A stretch of DNA of 64,000 nt from Pseudolabrys sp. (GTDB lineage: Bacteria; Pseudomonadota; Alphaproteobacteria; Rhizobiales; Xanthobacteraceae), in the NCBI GenBank assembly GCA_030684935.1, contig JAUXXH010000010.1:1-64000 (forward strand), read 5' to 3'. Positions within the stretch are counted from its first letter, which is position 1. Each line of letters starts with the position of its first letter. Position numbers and translations under genes: made by a program. Below the pieces are notes generated by a model that worked only from the letters and a program-made list of their open reading frames with translations, searched no databases and was not told where the DNA came from. Below are positions 18,412 through 26,706 of the stretch, in pieces.

Positions 18412-19242
18412 CTAGACCCCTTCCGCCTGCGCGTAGCCCTTGAGCACCTCGGCCTTCAGCATCTGCCAGATGTCGCGGTGCAGTTTCTGGAACTCCGGCT
18501 CGGCCTTGATCTCGGAAATGTCGCGCGGGCGCGGCAACGGCACCTTCCAGTCGCCGATGATGCGCGCCGCCGGCCCCGCCGACATGATGACGACGCGGTC
18601 GGACAGCGCGATCGCTTCCTCAAGATCGTGGGTGACGAACAGCACCGCCTTGCGGTCGGCGCTCCACAGATCGAGCAGCAGGTTGCCCATGATCTGCCGC
18701 GTCTGCGCATCGAGCGGGCCGAACGGCTCGTCCATCAGCAAGATTTTCGGATCGCGGATCAGCACCTGGGCGAGGCCGACGCGCTTGCGCTGGCCGCCCG
18801 ACAGCATATGCGGGTAGCGGTCGCCGAAGGCGCCGAGGCCGACGCGGGTGAGCCAGGCCTGCGCGCGCTCGCGCGCCTCGGCCTGCGGCGTGCCGGCTGT
18901 CTCGAGGCCGATGGCGACGTTCTCCAGCGACGTTTTCCAGGGAAACAGCGCGTCGGCCTGAAACAGATAGCCGGCCTGCCGGTTGATGCCGGGCAGCGGC
19001 GCGCCGAAGATATCGACCCGTCCGCCGGCGGGCGCCAGCAGTCCGGCGGCGATATTCAGAAGCGTCGACTTGCCGCAACCGGTCGGCCCGACAATGGCGA
19101 CGAACTCGCCGTCGGCCACGTCGAGGCTGGCGCGCGCGACCGCGGTGTAGACGCCGCCATCGGCGAGGCGGAACGCGACATCGACATCGGCCAGCGCAAT
19201 GGCCGACGGCGCATCGGTCTGCGCCCGCGCGATCTCCGGCAT
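18412..19242 (-). CDS. NitT/TauT-type ABC transporter ATP-binding protein
   Basis: 276 residues from ATG 19242, preceded by GGGAGGCGGGG. Walker A is VGPTGCGKSTLL, the Q-loop is YLFQADALFPWKTSLENV, the signature is LSGGQRKRVGLAQ, Walker B is ILLMDEPFGPLD and the switch is FVTHDLEEAI. All catalytic residues are present. It matches SsuB/TauB-type ATPases and lacks CBS domains. It forms an operon with the permease 3 bp downstream. The start lies only 77 bp from the divergent betaine-type fusion gene, so both promoters share a short region. Confidence 0.94.
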   Translation of the reverse strand: MPEIARAQTDAPSAIALADVDVAFRLADGGVYTAVARASLDVADGEFVAIVGPTGCGKSTLLNIAAGLLAPAGGRVDIFGAPLPGINRQAGYLFQADALFPWKTSLENVAIGLETAGTPQAEARERAQAWLTRVGLGAFGDRYPHMLSGGQRKRVGLAQVLIRDPKILLMDEPFGPLDAQTRQIMGNLLLDLWSADRKAVLFVTHDLEEAIALSDRVVIMSAGPAARIIGDWKVPLPRPRDISEIKAEPEFQKLHRDIWQMLKAEVLKGYAQAEGV

Positions 19243-19319
19243 TCGTCCCCGCCTCCCCGTTTGGCCCGGGCAAACTAGCGGCTTGCCTCGCCAATGCAAA
19301 CCCGGTCATCATCGCCGCA

Positions 19320-20879
19320 ATGAATTTCGATGCTCGTCTCGCCGACGCGTTTGCGCGTCTGCCCGATTATCTCGGCAGCCATGTTCTGGTCAGCCTCACG
19401 GCGCTGGCTCTGGGCCTCGGCATCAGCCTGCCGCTGGCGATCTGGGCGCGGCAGCGCCCGGCGCTGCGCGGTTCCCTGCTGGCGGTCGCCAGCGTGGTGC
19501 AGACCATTCCCGGCCTGGCGCTGCTGGCGCTGTTCTATCCGCTGCTGCTGGCGCTATCGGCGCTGTCGGAAAATGCCTTCGGCGCCGGCTTCTCGGCGCT
19601 CGGCTTTCTGCCCTCGGTATTGGCGCTGACGCTCTATTCAATGCTGCCGGTGCTGCGCAACACGGTGACCGGGCTCGACGCCGTCGACTATCGATTACTC
19701 GAGGCCGGCCGGCTGTTCGGCGCCGGGCCGTTGCGGCTGTTGCGCGATGTCGAACTGCCGCTGGCGCTGCCGGTGATCATGGCCGGCATCCGCACGTCGG
19801 CGGTGTGGGTGATCGGCACCGCGACGCTGGCGACGCCGATCGGCCAGACCAGCCTCGGCAATTACATCTTCACCGGCTTGCAGACGCAGAACTGGGTCTT
19901 CGTCGCCTTCGGCTGCGTCGCCGCAGCAGTGCTGGCGCTGACGGTCGACCAGATGCTGGCGCTGATCCAGCACGGCATCGGCCGCCGCCGCAGGCTGCCT
20001 GTGGCGCTCGGCATGCTCGGCATCGTCGCCGTGGTGCTCGGCGCGCTGGTGCCCGGCCTGTCGCGGACCCCGGCCACCTATGTGATCGGCGCCAAGACCT
20101 TCACCGAGCAATATCTGCTGGCGGCCTTGATCCGCCAGCAACTGGCGGCGGACGGTCTGACGTCGTCGCAGCGCCAGGGCCTCGGCTCCAGCGTGCTGTT
20201 CGATGCGCTGGCCAGCAACGAGGTCGATATCGCGGTCGATTACTCCGGCACGCTGTGGACCAACCGCATGGGGCGCAGCGACGTGCCGCCGCGCGAGCAA
20301 GTCATGAGCGAACTGTCGCAATGGCTGACGGACAACCACGGCATCCGCATGCTCGGCTCGCTCGGCTTCGAGAACGCTTATGCGCTGGCGATGCCGCGCG
20401 CCCGGGCCGAGGCGCGCGGGATTCGCAGCATTGCCGACCTCGCCGCGCATGCGCCGCAACTGTCGATTGCCGGCGATTACGAGTTTTTCGCCCGGCCGGA
20501 ATGGAAATCGCTCGAAAGCGCCTACGGCCTGCGCTTCCGCGCGCAGCGGCAGATGCAGCCAGAGTTCATGTATCAGGCGGCGGCGAACGGCGAGGTCGAC
20601 GTGCTGTCGGCCTTCACCAGCGACGGCCAGATCGACACCGACGATCTCGTGGTGCTGGAGGACCCGCAGCGCGTGATCCCGCCTTACGACGCCATCCTGC
20701 TGCTGGCGCCGCGCCGTGCTGAGGACGCGCGGCTGATCGCGGCGTTGCAGCCGCTGATCGGCCGCATTGGCGTCACCGCCATGCGCGCCGCCAATGCGCG
20801 GGCCTCGGGCGGCGGGGTGACGGTGGGTGAGGTGGCGCGGGAGCTGTGGGGGACGGTGAGTTCGAAGAAAGCGGAATGA
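19320..20879 (+). CDS. Betaine/choline-type ABC transporter: permease fused to substrate-binding domain
   Basis: 519 residues. Residues 1-225 are an OpuCB/ProW-like permease with membrane helices and the EAA region VDYRLLEAGRLFGAGPLRLLRDVELPLALPVIMAGIRTS in part. A final helix (about 229-247) leads to a periplasmic OpuAC-type binding domain from about 254 (YVIGAKTFTEQYLLAALI). Within the latter, NEVDIAVDYSGTLWTNRMGR and GSLGFENAYALAMPRARA are family landmarks. Fusions of this kind import glycine betaine, choline or related quaternary amines. No cognate ATPase is seen downstream; the nearest ATPase (18412-19242) is divergent and of the TauB type. A palindromic repeat follows the stop, in the convergent gap with glyS. 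Confidence 0.92.
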   Translation: MNFDARLADAFARLPDYLGSHVLVSLTALALGLGISLPLAIWARQRPALRGSLLAVASVVQTIPGLALLALFYPLLLALSALSENAFGAGFSALGFLPSVLALTLYSMLPVLRNTVTGLDAVDYRLLEAGRLFGAGPLRLLRDVELPLALPVIMAGIRTSAVWVIGTATLATPIGQTSLGNYIFTGLQTQNWVFVAFGCVAAAVLALTVDQMLALIQHGIGRRRRLPVALGMLGIVAVVLGALVPGLSRTPATYVIGAKTFTEQYLLAALIRQQLAADGLTSSQRQGLGSSVLFDALASNEVDIAVDYSGTLWTNRMGRSDVPPREQVMSELSQWLTDNHGIRMLGSLGFENAYALAMPRARAEARGIRSIADLAAHAPQLSIAGDYEFFARPEWKSLESAYGLRFRAQRQMQPEFMYQAAANGEVDVLSAFTSDGQIDTDDLVVLEDPQRVIPPYDAILLLAPRRAEDARLIAALQPLIGRIGVTAMRAANARASGGGVTVGEVARELWGTVSSKKAE

Positions 20880-20894
20880 CGCGCCGCTCCCACC

Positions 20895-20983
20895 GCTCGT
20901 CCCCGCGAAAGCGGGGACCCAGAGCCACTCTCTCTGACTCAGAGCCCTGAAATCTGGATTCCCGCTTGCGCGGGAATGAGCGG
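20895..20983. repeat. Palindromic intergenic repeat (GTCCCCGCGAAAGCGGGGAC type)
   Basis: GTCCCCGCGAAAGCGGGGAC is one hairpin and ATTCCCGCTTGCGCGGGAAT a second, separated by about 40 bp. This is a dispersed type of intergenic repeat common in alphaproteobacteria. It lies between convergent genes and may terminate both. Confidence 0.75.
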
Positions 20984-21006
20984 AGAACTGGCGCGCCGCA
21001 AAGCGC

Positions 21007-23604
21007 CTACCCCTCGATCTTCGAGAAATCCGCCACCGCGCGCGTTGCCTCGCGGATTTCGCTGAGCAGCCGGAGCCGGTTGTCGCGCAGCGCCGTGTCG
21101 TCGGCGTTGACGGTAACCTTGTCGAAGAAGGCATCGACCGTCGGGCGCAGTTTCGCCATCGCGCTCATGGCGGCGGCGAAGTCTTCCTTGGCGACGGCGG
21201 CGGAGGCTTCCGACTTGGCGGTATCGATCGCGGCCGCCAGCGCCTTTTCCTCGGGCTCCGTCAGCAGCGCCGCATCCGGCGCGCCGGAGAAGCTTTTGCC
21301 GTCCTTCTTCTCCTCGATGCGCAATATGTTCGACGCGCGCTTGACGCCGGCCAGCAGGTTCTTGCCGTCGTCGGTATCGAGGAATTGGCCCAGCGCCTCG
21401 ACGCGGCGGACGATCATCAGCAAATCGTCCTGCACGCTTCCACCCTCCCCTGGAGGGGGAGGGTCGCCGCGAAGCGGCGGGGTGGGGTGACTGGTCTGGC
21501 CACGCGCGCCTTCGGCGCGGTCACCCCCTCCCGGCGAGCTGCGCTCGCCGACCTCCCCCCTCCAGGGGGAGGTGGAAGAAGAGAGCGCGAACACGGCGTC
21601 CACCAGATCGTGCCGGGCGCCCTGCTCGCGGAGCTGGACCTTGAGGCGATCGGCGAAGAAAGCCAGGAGATCGCTGCTTAACTTTTCTAAAGCGAGTCGA
21701 GAAAATTCTTCCGACTTAAGTACATTAAACGCACTAACGACTGCTGGTTCCTTCGGAGTCCCGTCTACGATCACGCTCTCAAACATGAAATGTACATCAA
21801 TACTATCGAGATAGCGAAGACGCCGAGTCAGCTCCGCAAACGCATCTACTCTTTGAGTGTAGTTTTCCTCATACTCATCATCAAATGAGAGATCAGGGTC
21901 GCCAATCTGATGGATACCAATATCGCCCGCGTGCCTATCTAGAAAACCGTCGCCATTGAGCAGCCAGTATCGCTGAGGGTCATTCCACGACTGAGTCGGC
22001 TCAGTTTGTGACTGGGGATCCCACATCTCTGCCAAGGCCTCATAGCGGCGATGGTCCGGGCGGAAGCTGAATTGGATCAACAAAGTTTGGACTAAGCCAA
22101 AAACTGCTTTCAAATGAATAGAAATCTTGTTCTCGACTATTAATCTAACAACGCCGAGCGCCGCCCTGCGCAGCGCATACGGGTCCTTGCTCCCCGTCGG
22201 CTTCTCGTCGATGGCCCAGAAGCCGACCAGCGTGTCGATCTTGTCGGCCAACGCCACCGCGATGGACACCGGATCGCCCGGCACCAGATCGTCCGGGCCC
22301 TTCGGCTTGTAGTGATCCTCGCTGGCATGGGCGACGGCTGCGTCCTCGCCCTGCGCCTCGGCATAGTATTTGCCCATCAAGCCTTGCAGTTCGGGGAATT
22401 CGCCGACCACCTCCGTCAGGAGATCGGCCTTGCACAGCTGCGCGGCGCGTTCGGCCTTGGCCGGATCGGCCTTGACCAGCGGCGCCAACTCTTTCGCCAG
22501 CGCCGTGATGCGCGCGATGCGCTCGGCCTGCGTGCCCAGCTTCTCGTGAAACACGATTCCGCTGAACTTCGGCAGCCGGTCTTCCAGCCGCGTCTTCAGA
22601 TCGGTGTCGTAGAAGAACTTGGCATCGGAGAGCCGCGCGCGGATGACGCGCTCGTTGCCGGCGACAATGGCCTTGCCGCCGTCGCTGGCCTCGATATTGG
22701 CGACCAGGATGAACTTGTTGACGAGCTTGGCGGTCTGCGGGTCGCGCAGCACGAAGCATTTCTGGTTGGCGCGGATGGTGGCGCGGATCACCTCGCCGGG
22801 AATGTCGAGGAAGGCCTTGTCGAATTCGCCCATCAGCGTCACCGGCCATTCGACCAGGCCTGCGACCTCGGCCAGCAGCGCCTCGTCCTCGACCAGCTCG
22901 TAGCCCTGCGCGAAGGCAAGGTTCTTCGCGTCGGCGCGGATCATGTCCATGCGGCGCGCCGGATCGAGCACCACCTTGGCGCGCTCCAGCGCGGCGACGT
23001 AATCGTCGAAGCGTTTTACGGTAATCTCGCCCGGCGCCATGAAGCGATGGCCGCGCGTGACGTTGCCGGCGGCGATGCCGTCGATGCCGAACTTCACGAT
23101 CTCCGGCTCTTCGGTCTCGGGACCGAAGGTGGCGACGATGGAATGCAGCGGCCGCACCCAGGCGAGCCGGCCTGCGCCCCAGCGCATCGACTTCGGCCAC
23201 GGGAAGCCGCGCACCACCTCGGGGACCATGTCGGCGATGACGTCGATGGCGGCACGCCCCGCCTTCTCGGTCACGGCGATATAGAAGTCGCCCTTCTTGT
23301 CGGCCTGCACCTTGGCCTGATCGATGGAGGTGAGCCCGGCGGCGCGCAGGAAGCCGGCGATGGCCTGCTCGGGCGCGCCGACCTTGGGGCCCTTGCGCTC
23401 TTCCTTGAGGTCGGGCTGGCGCGCCGGCACGCCGTGCACCGTCAGCGTCAGCCGCCGCGGCGTGGCGAAGGCCCTGGCGCCCTCATAGACCAGCCCCGCC
23501 GCCACCAGCCGGTCGGTGATCATCTTCTTGAGGTCATCGGCCGCGCGCGCCTGCATGCGCGCGGGGATTTCCTCGGAGAACAATTCGAGCAGAAGATCGG
23601 GCAT
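21007..23604 (-). CDS. glyS: Glycyl-tRNA synthetase beta subunit with two in-frame insertions
   Basis: 865 residues, against about 690-700 for the family. With GlyQ it charges tRNA-Gly as an alpha2beta2 enzyme. The N-terminus ([28 protein letters not shown]) and blocks such as [40 protein letters not shown] and [22 protein letters not shown] are normal. Two additions explain the extra length. Residues about 486-641 are coded by AT-rich DNA (21679-22147) and include roughly 120 residues with no counterpart I know. Residues about 676-722 are coded by a GC-rich palindromic element (21439-21577) and read [16 protein letters not shown] and so on. Conserved sequence resumes each time in frame ([45 protein letters not shown]). 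No stop or frameshift is present, so the enzyme may still work. Confidence 0.93.
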   Translation of the reverse strand: MPDLLLELFSEEIPARMQARAADDLKKMITDRLVAAGLVYEGARAFATPRRLTLTVHGVPARQPDLKEERKGPKVGAPEQAIAGFLRAAGLTSIDQAKVQADKKGDFYIAVTEKAGRAAIDVIADMVPEVVRGFPWPKSMRWGAGRLAWVRPLHSIVATFGPETEEPEIVKFGIDGIAAGNVTRGHRFMAPGEITVKRFDDYVAALERAKVVLDPARRMDMIRADAKNLAFAQGYELVEDEALLAEVAGLVEWPVTLMGEFDKAFLDIPGEVIRATIRANQKCFVLRDPQTAKLVNKFILVANIEASDGGKAIVAGNERVIRARLSDAKFFYDTDLKTRLEDRLPKFSGIVFHEKLGTQAERIARITALAKELAPLVKADPAKAERAAQLCKADLLTEVVGEFPELQGLMGKYYAEAQGEDAAVAHASEDHYKPKGPDDLVPGDPVSIAVALADKIDTLVGFWAIDEKPTGSKDPYALRRAALGVVRLIVENKISIHLKAVFGLVQTLLIQFSFRPDHRRYEALAEMWDPQSQTEPTQSWNDPQRYWLLNGDGFLDRHAGDIGIHQIGDPDLSFDDEYEENYTQRVDAFAELTRRLRYLDSIDVHFMFESVIVDGTPKEPAVVSAFNVLKSEEFSRLALEKLSSDLLAFFADRLKVQLREQGARHDLVDAVFALSSSTSPWRGEVGERSSPGGGDRAEGARGQTSHPTPPLRGDPPPPGEGGSVQDDLLMIVRRVEALGQFLDTDDGKNLLAGVKRASNILRIEEKKDGKSFSGAPDAALLTEPEEKALAAAIDTAKSEASAAVAKEDFAAAMSAMAKLRPTVDAFFDKVTVNADDTALRDNRLRLLSEIREATRAVADFSKIEG
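21439..21577. repeat. Paired palindromic arms inserted in frame inside glyS
   Basis: Left arm 21440-21490 (CCCTCCCCTGGAGGGGGAGGG, a GCCGC stem, GGGGTGGGGTGA), centre 21491-21520, and inverted right arm 21521-21575 ending CTCCAGGGGGAGG. About 46 codons are added between the VFAL and QDDLL blocks of GlyS. The same arms occur at 26707-26759 and 26917-26967. Confidence 0.88.
21679..22147 (-). other. AT-rich in-frame segment of glyS
   Basis: GC content falls sharply: I count 20 of 60 bases in 22081-22140, 26 of 60 in 21781-21840 and 31 of 60 in 21721-21780, against far higher values on both sides. Codons rare in this window (AGA, TTA, ATA) are used, even for the conserved VRLIVEN residues at its 5' edge. 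The encoded 120 or so extra residues (for example [19 protein letters not shown]) are acidic and aromatic and not recognised. Confidence 0.85.
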
Positions 23605-23656
23605 TGACTTACTCTTGGATCATGCGGCGCAAGGCAGTGCGGTAGCAGGGCGACCG

Positions 23657-24091
23657 TCAATTGTCACTTGGCGGGGTCTTCCCCTCCCCCCGCTCTTGCG
23701 GTGGGGAGGGGTCAGGGGTGGGGGGACGATTTTCCCGCAGGGCCGCCGCGATGACCTCGCACACACCTTCGACATTCGTCAGGACCTCGTTGTTCCAGAA
23801 GCGCAGTACCCGATAGCCTTGGCGATCGAGGTACGCCGTTCGCGCCGCATCGTGCGCTGCTTGGGTGTCCTCGTTGTGCTGGCCGCCATCCACTTCGACG
23901 ATCAGGCGATGCTGGTGGCAGGCAAAATCCGCAAAGAACGGACCGAGGGTCGCTTGGCGGCGAAAATGGGTGCCTTCGACCGCCAGACTTCGAAGGTAAC
24001 GCCAAAGCTTTCGCTCGGCGTCGGTCATCTCGTGGCGCAGGCGGCGCGCGTTGGGCACCCGATCGTCACGCGCGCGTACCGGACGTTTCAT
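23657..24091 (-). CDS. DUF559 (Vsr/restriction-endonuclease-like) protein bracketed by inverted repeats
   Basis: 144 residues from ATG 24091. Core features of DUF559 are present: LRHEMTDAERKLWRYLR near the N-terminus, HFRRQATLGPFFADFACHQHRLIVEVDGGQH in part (the D and E-x-D of a PD-(D/E)xK-type site), then DRQGYRVLRFWNNEVLTNVEGV. The family is related to very-short-patch-repair and restriction endonucleases; its cellular role is not established. The start codon lies at the inner edge of one 46-bp repeat arm (24091-24136). The last 22 or so residues (PPTPDPSPPQERGEGK and on) are encoded by the inverted arm (23681-23726). The gene therefore fits exactly between the arms, as in a small mobile unit. 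Confidence 0.82.
   Translation of the reverse strand: MKRPVRARDDRVPNARRLRHEMTDAERKLWRYLRSLAVEGTHFRRQATLGPFFADFACHQHRLIVEVDGGQHNEDTQAAHDAARTAYLDRQGYRVLRFWNNEVLTNVEGVCEVIAAALRENRPPTPDPSPPQERGEGKTPPSDN
23681..23726. repeat. Left arm of 46-bp inverted repeat around the DUF559 gene
   Basis: It is identical at 44 of 46 positions to the reverse complement of 24091-24136. Each arm is itself palindromic (CCCCTCCCC ... GGGGAGGGG around a GCTCTTGC loop) and ends in a G-rich edge. The outer edges of the pair are 456 bp apart. Confidence 0.9.
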
Positions 24092-24136
24092 CCCCCCACC
24101 CCCGACCCCTCCCCACCGCAAGCGCGGGGGGAGGGG
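24091..24136. repeat. Right arm of 46-bp inverted repeat around the DUF559 gene
   Basis: Reverse complement of 23681-23726 with two mismatches. Its first base is the first base of the DUF559 start codon. I see no obvious target-site duplication outside the two arms. Confidence 0.9.
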
Positions 24137-24156
24137 TGAAGAAGTTGAACCCCTCT

Positions 24157-26133
24157 CTACCACCCGCCGCCGCCGCCCCCGCCGCCACCGCCGCCGGAAC
24201 TGCCGCCGCCGCCACCGGAAAAACCCGACGAGCCGGACGACACCGGCACCGCGCTCGACAGCGCGCTGCTGGTGCTGGCGACCGTGGCCGCGACCGCGCT
24301 GCCGAAGGAGCGGCCCGACCAGGCGCCGCTGTGCCAGGCCGGGCGATAGCTGCGCATCGGCGCGGCGTCGCCCGGATGGGCGCGGCGCAACGCCGTCTCG
24401 AAGGCATCCGACCACGGCTTCTCGGCCTTGAGCGCCACCGCATAAGGCAGCAGCGCCTCGAACCGCTCAGTGGTGATCTCCGGCGCTTCCATGTTGAGGC
24501 GCGGCGTCTCGGCCGTCTCCAGATACAGCTTGAAGCCGGCGAGCTGATCCATGACCGGGCGGCCGAGCGCGGTCGGCGCCCGCATCAGGTAGATGAACAG
24601 GCCGTTTAGCGTGGCGAAGCCGACGACCAGCAGGATCGGGAACGGATAGTCGGCGAGGAACGTGCCGAGCAACGGCAGTACCTCGCCGAGGCCTTCGGGA
24701 AACAGGCTCTGCACGATGCTGGTGCCGATGGCGATGAAGATGCCGAGCACCACAAGCGTCAGCGCGGCGCGGGCGATGGATTGAAAGCCGGTGGCGCGAA
24801 ACAGCGCCAGGCCGATCGGGATCAGGAACATGCCGAGCCACAGGCTGCCGAACGCCGTGAAGGCGATGATGAAAATGTCCTCGTCGCGCAAGCCGCCGAA
24901 GGCGAAGATGCTGGCGATGACGATGGCGGTCATCGCCACGCCGGCGGCGACATAGCCGAGGTTGCGGCGGAAGAAGCGGTGACGGTTCTCGTTCTCGATG
25001 GCGCTGGTGAACTTGGAGGCCACCGTGGCGACGCCGCTGCCATTGGCGCGGTCGATGGTGGCGCTGCCGCCCTGCCCGTCGACCCAGTCGAAGATGGCGC
25101 GCTCGCCCGGCGGCAGCGCCGCCAGGCCGCCCTCGGGCTTTGCCTTGGTCGCCGTCAGCGTCAGCGTGCCATCCTTGTCGTCGAAGCGAAGCAGGCCGCG
25201 CACCGCCAGCGACAGCGCCGCCGCGGTGAAGGCGCGCCACTTGTCGCGGGCGAAGCCCCAGTTCTCGATGTAATTGGCCAGCGCCGGCGAGATGCCCTTG
25301 GGCGGATGAAACAGCGGGATGACAAGGCCCGGCTTGGGATCGCGGCCGACTGCGCTCCACGCCGCCATGTAATAGAGCAGCACCAGCACGAAGCCGCCGC
25401 CGCCGAAAATCCAGCGCCGGTTGTCGCGCGCCGCATACCACAGCGCCTCGGCGGCGCTCGGCGGCGCCACCGCGCCATCAGGAATTTCGGCGACAACGGT
25501 CAGCCCTTCGCGCGCCGTCAGCGGGCGGGTGGTCGCCACCGTCAGCACGCCGGCCGCATCGACTGCGCCGCGCCAGTCGGTGCCGCGCGCGCCGAGCTGG
25601 CCGCTATAGGCGGTCCAGCGCACCGGCCGCGCGCCGCCGGGCAGTTCGAGGCGGTAGCTCGCGGCCGAAATCGGGAAGCTCCAGAAATTGCCGGTGACGT
25701 TCCAGTTCAGCTCCGGCGTGCCGTCGAACCAGCGCACCTGCCGCGCCGTGCGGTAGCGGAACACATAAGTGTAGTCGCCGGTCGCCAGCATCACATCCTG
25801 CTTGCCGGCATAGATGCGCATGACACCGCCGCTCTTGCGTTCGGTGAAATAGGGCTCCGGCTTGCCGTCGCGGGTGACGCCGAGCAGATCGAAGGTGACT
25901 TCGCGCAGCGTGCCGCCGGCATCGCGGAAGGTCAGCGGGAAGTCGCGAAAGATGCCGCGTTTGATGTCGCGGCCTTCGGCGCGCACGCGGATGGTTTCGG
26001 TGACGGTCAGCGTGCCGTCCGGGGCGACCTGGACGGCGGAGTCGAAGCGGTGGATCACCTCCGCCGCGCTGGCGGCGCCGACACTGAACAGGCTCAGCAG
26101 CAGCGCGACGGCAACCGTGCGGGCGGCGGCCAT
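24157..26133 (-). CDS. DUF2207 membrane protein
   Basis: 658 residues from ATG 26133. A signal peptide (residues 1-23, LLLSLFSVGAASA-A) is followed by a beta-rich extracytoplasmic domain of about 210 residues (VIHRFDSAVQVAPDGTLTVTETIRV is the typical DUF2207 start). A TM helix near 248-268 (WIFGGGGFVLVLLYYMAAW) follows, with a cytosolic part (GLVIPLFHPPKGISPALANYI) and a further cluster of TM helices around 400-520. The C-terminus is a Gly/Ser tract ending in a run of Gly and a Trp, characteristic of the family. DUF2207 proteins usually sit beside LemA, as here (LemA ends 4 bp upstream). Their function is unknown; envelope stress or protein quality control has been proposed. Confidence 0.9.
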   Translation of the reverse strand: MAAARTVAVALLLSLFSVGAASAAEVIHRFDSAVQVAPDGTLTVTETIRVRAEGRDIKRGIFRDFPLTFRDAGGTLREVTFDLLGVTRDGKPEPYFTERKSGGVMRIYAGKQDVMLATGDYTYVFRYRTARQVRWFDGTPELNWNVTGNFWSFPISAASYRLELPGGARPVRWTAYSGQLGARGTDWRGAVDAAGVLTVATTRPLTAREGLTVVAEIPDGAVAPPSAAEALWYAARDNRRWIFGGGGFVLVLLYYMAAWSAVGRDPKPGLVIPLFHPPKGISPALANYIENWGFARDKWRAFTAAALSLAVRGLLRFDDKDGTLTLTATKAKPEGGLAALPPGERAIFDWVDGQGGSATIDRANGSGVATVASKFTSAIENENRHRFFRRNLGYVAAGVAMTAIVIASIFAFGGLRDEDIFIIAFTAFGSLWLGMFLIPIGLALFRATGFQSIARAALTLVVLGIFIAIGTSIVQSLFPEGLGEVLPLLGTFLADYPFPILLVVGFATLNGLFIYLMRAPTALGRPVMDQLAGFKLYLETAETPRLNMEAPEITTERFEALLPYAVALKAEKPWSDAFETALRRAHPGDAAPMRSYRPAWHSGAWSGRSFGSAVAATVASTSSALSSAVPVSSGSSGFSGGGGGSSGGGGGGGGGGGW

Positions 26134-26137
26134 CGGA

Positions 26138-26695
26138 CTACAGCGCCACCGCCGGCACGGCGCGGTCGGCCGGGTCGGCGAGTTCGAAATAGTCGCGCCG
26201 CGTGAAGCCGAAGGCGCCGGCGACCAGATTGCCGGGAAACGATTCGACCATGATGTTGAGGTTGCGCACCGCGCCGTTGTAATAGCGCCGCGCCATCTGG
26301 ATCTCGTTCTCCAGCGTCGCCAGTTGCTGCTGCAGCTCAAGGAAATTGCGGCTGGCCTTGAGGTCGGGATAGTTCTCGGCCAGCGCGAACAGCCGGCCAA
26401 GCCCGAGCGACAGCGCGCCTTCGGCCTGGCCGCGGCGGGCAACGTCGCCTTCCGGCACCGCCTGGGCCGCGCCGCGCAGCTCGGTCACCTCGCGCAGCGC
26501 ATCGCGCTCATGCGCGGCATAGCCTTTGACGGTTTCGAGCAGATTGGGGATCAGGTCGGAGCGGCGCTTGAGCTGGACGTCGATGCCGCTCCACGCCTCG
26601 TTGCCCATCTGGCGCGTGCGCACCAGCCGGTTGAAGGTGACGATGACATAGACCGCCACCGCGGCCATGACGATCAGGAGGATCCAAACAAGCAT
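26138..26695 (-). CDS. lemA: LemA family protein
   Basis: 185 residues. One N-terminal membrane helix (MLVWILLIVMAAVAVYVIVTF) is followed by the conserved NRLVRTRQMGNEAWSGIDVQLKRRSDLIPNLLETVKGYAAHE block, in part, and long helices that form the LemA bundle. YYNGAVRNLN and FPGNLVAGAFGF are near-invariant in the family. The protein is expected to be anchored with the bundle outside the cytoplasm. It forms an operon with the DUF2207 gene, whose start is 4 bp after the LemA stop. An inverted repeat arm begins about 12 bp upstream of the start codon, so the element at 26707-26967 lies between this gene and glyQ and could have displaced or become its promoter. Confidence 0.93.
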   Translation of the reverse strand: MLVWILLIVMAAVAVYVIVTFNRLVRTRQMGNEAWSGIDVQLKRRSDLIPNLLETVKGYAAHERDALREVTELRGAAQAVPEGDVARRGQAEGALSLGLGRLFALAENYPDLKASRNFLELQQQLATLENEIQMARRYYNGAVRNLNIMVESFPGNLVAGAFGFTRRDYFELADPADRAVPAVAL

Positions 26696-26706
26696 GGTTG
26701 TCCTTT

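Noticed and set aside
18412..19242. The ATPase as part of the betaine transporter
   Set aside because: It forms a 3-bp-gap operon with a TauC-type permease and lacks betaine-type CBS domains; sharing remains only a hypothesis.
21007..23604. glyS as a pseudogene
   Set aside because: Both insertions keep the frame and all conserved blocks are present, so inactivation is not shown.
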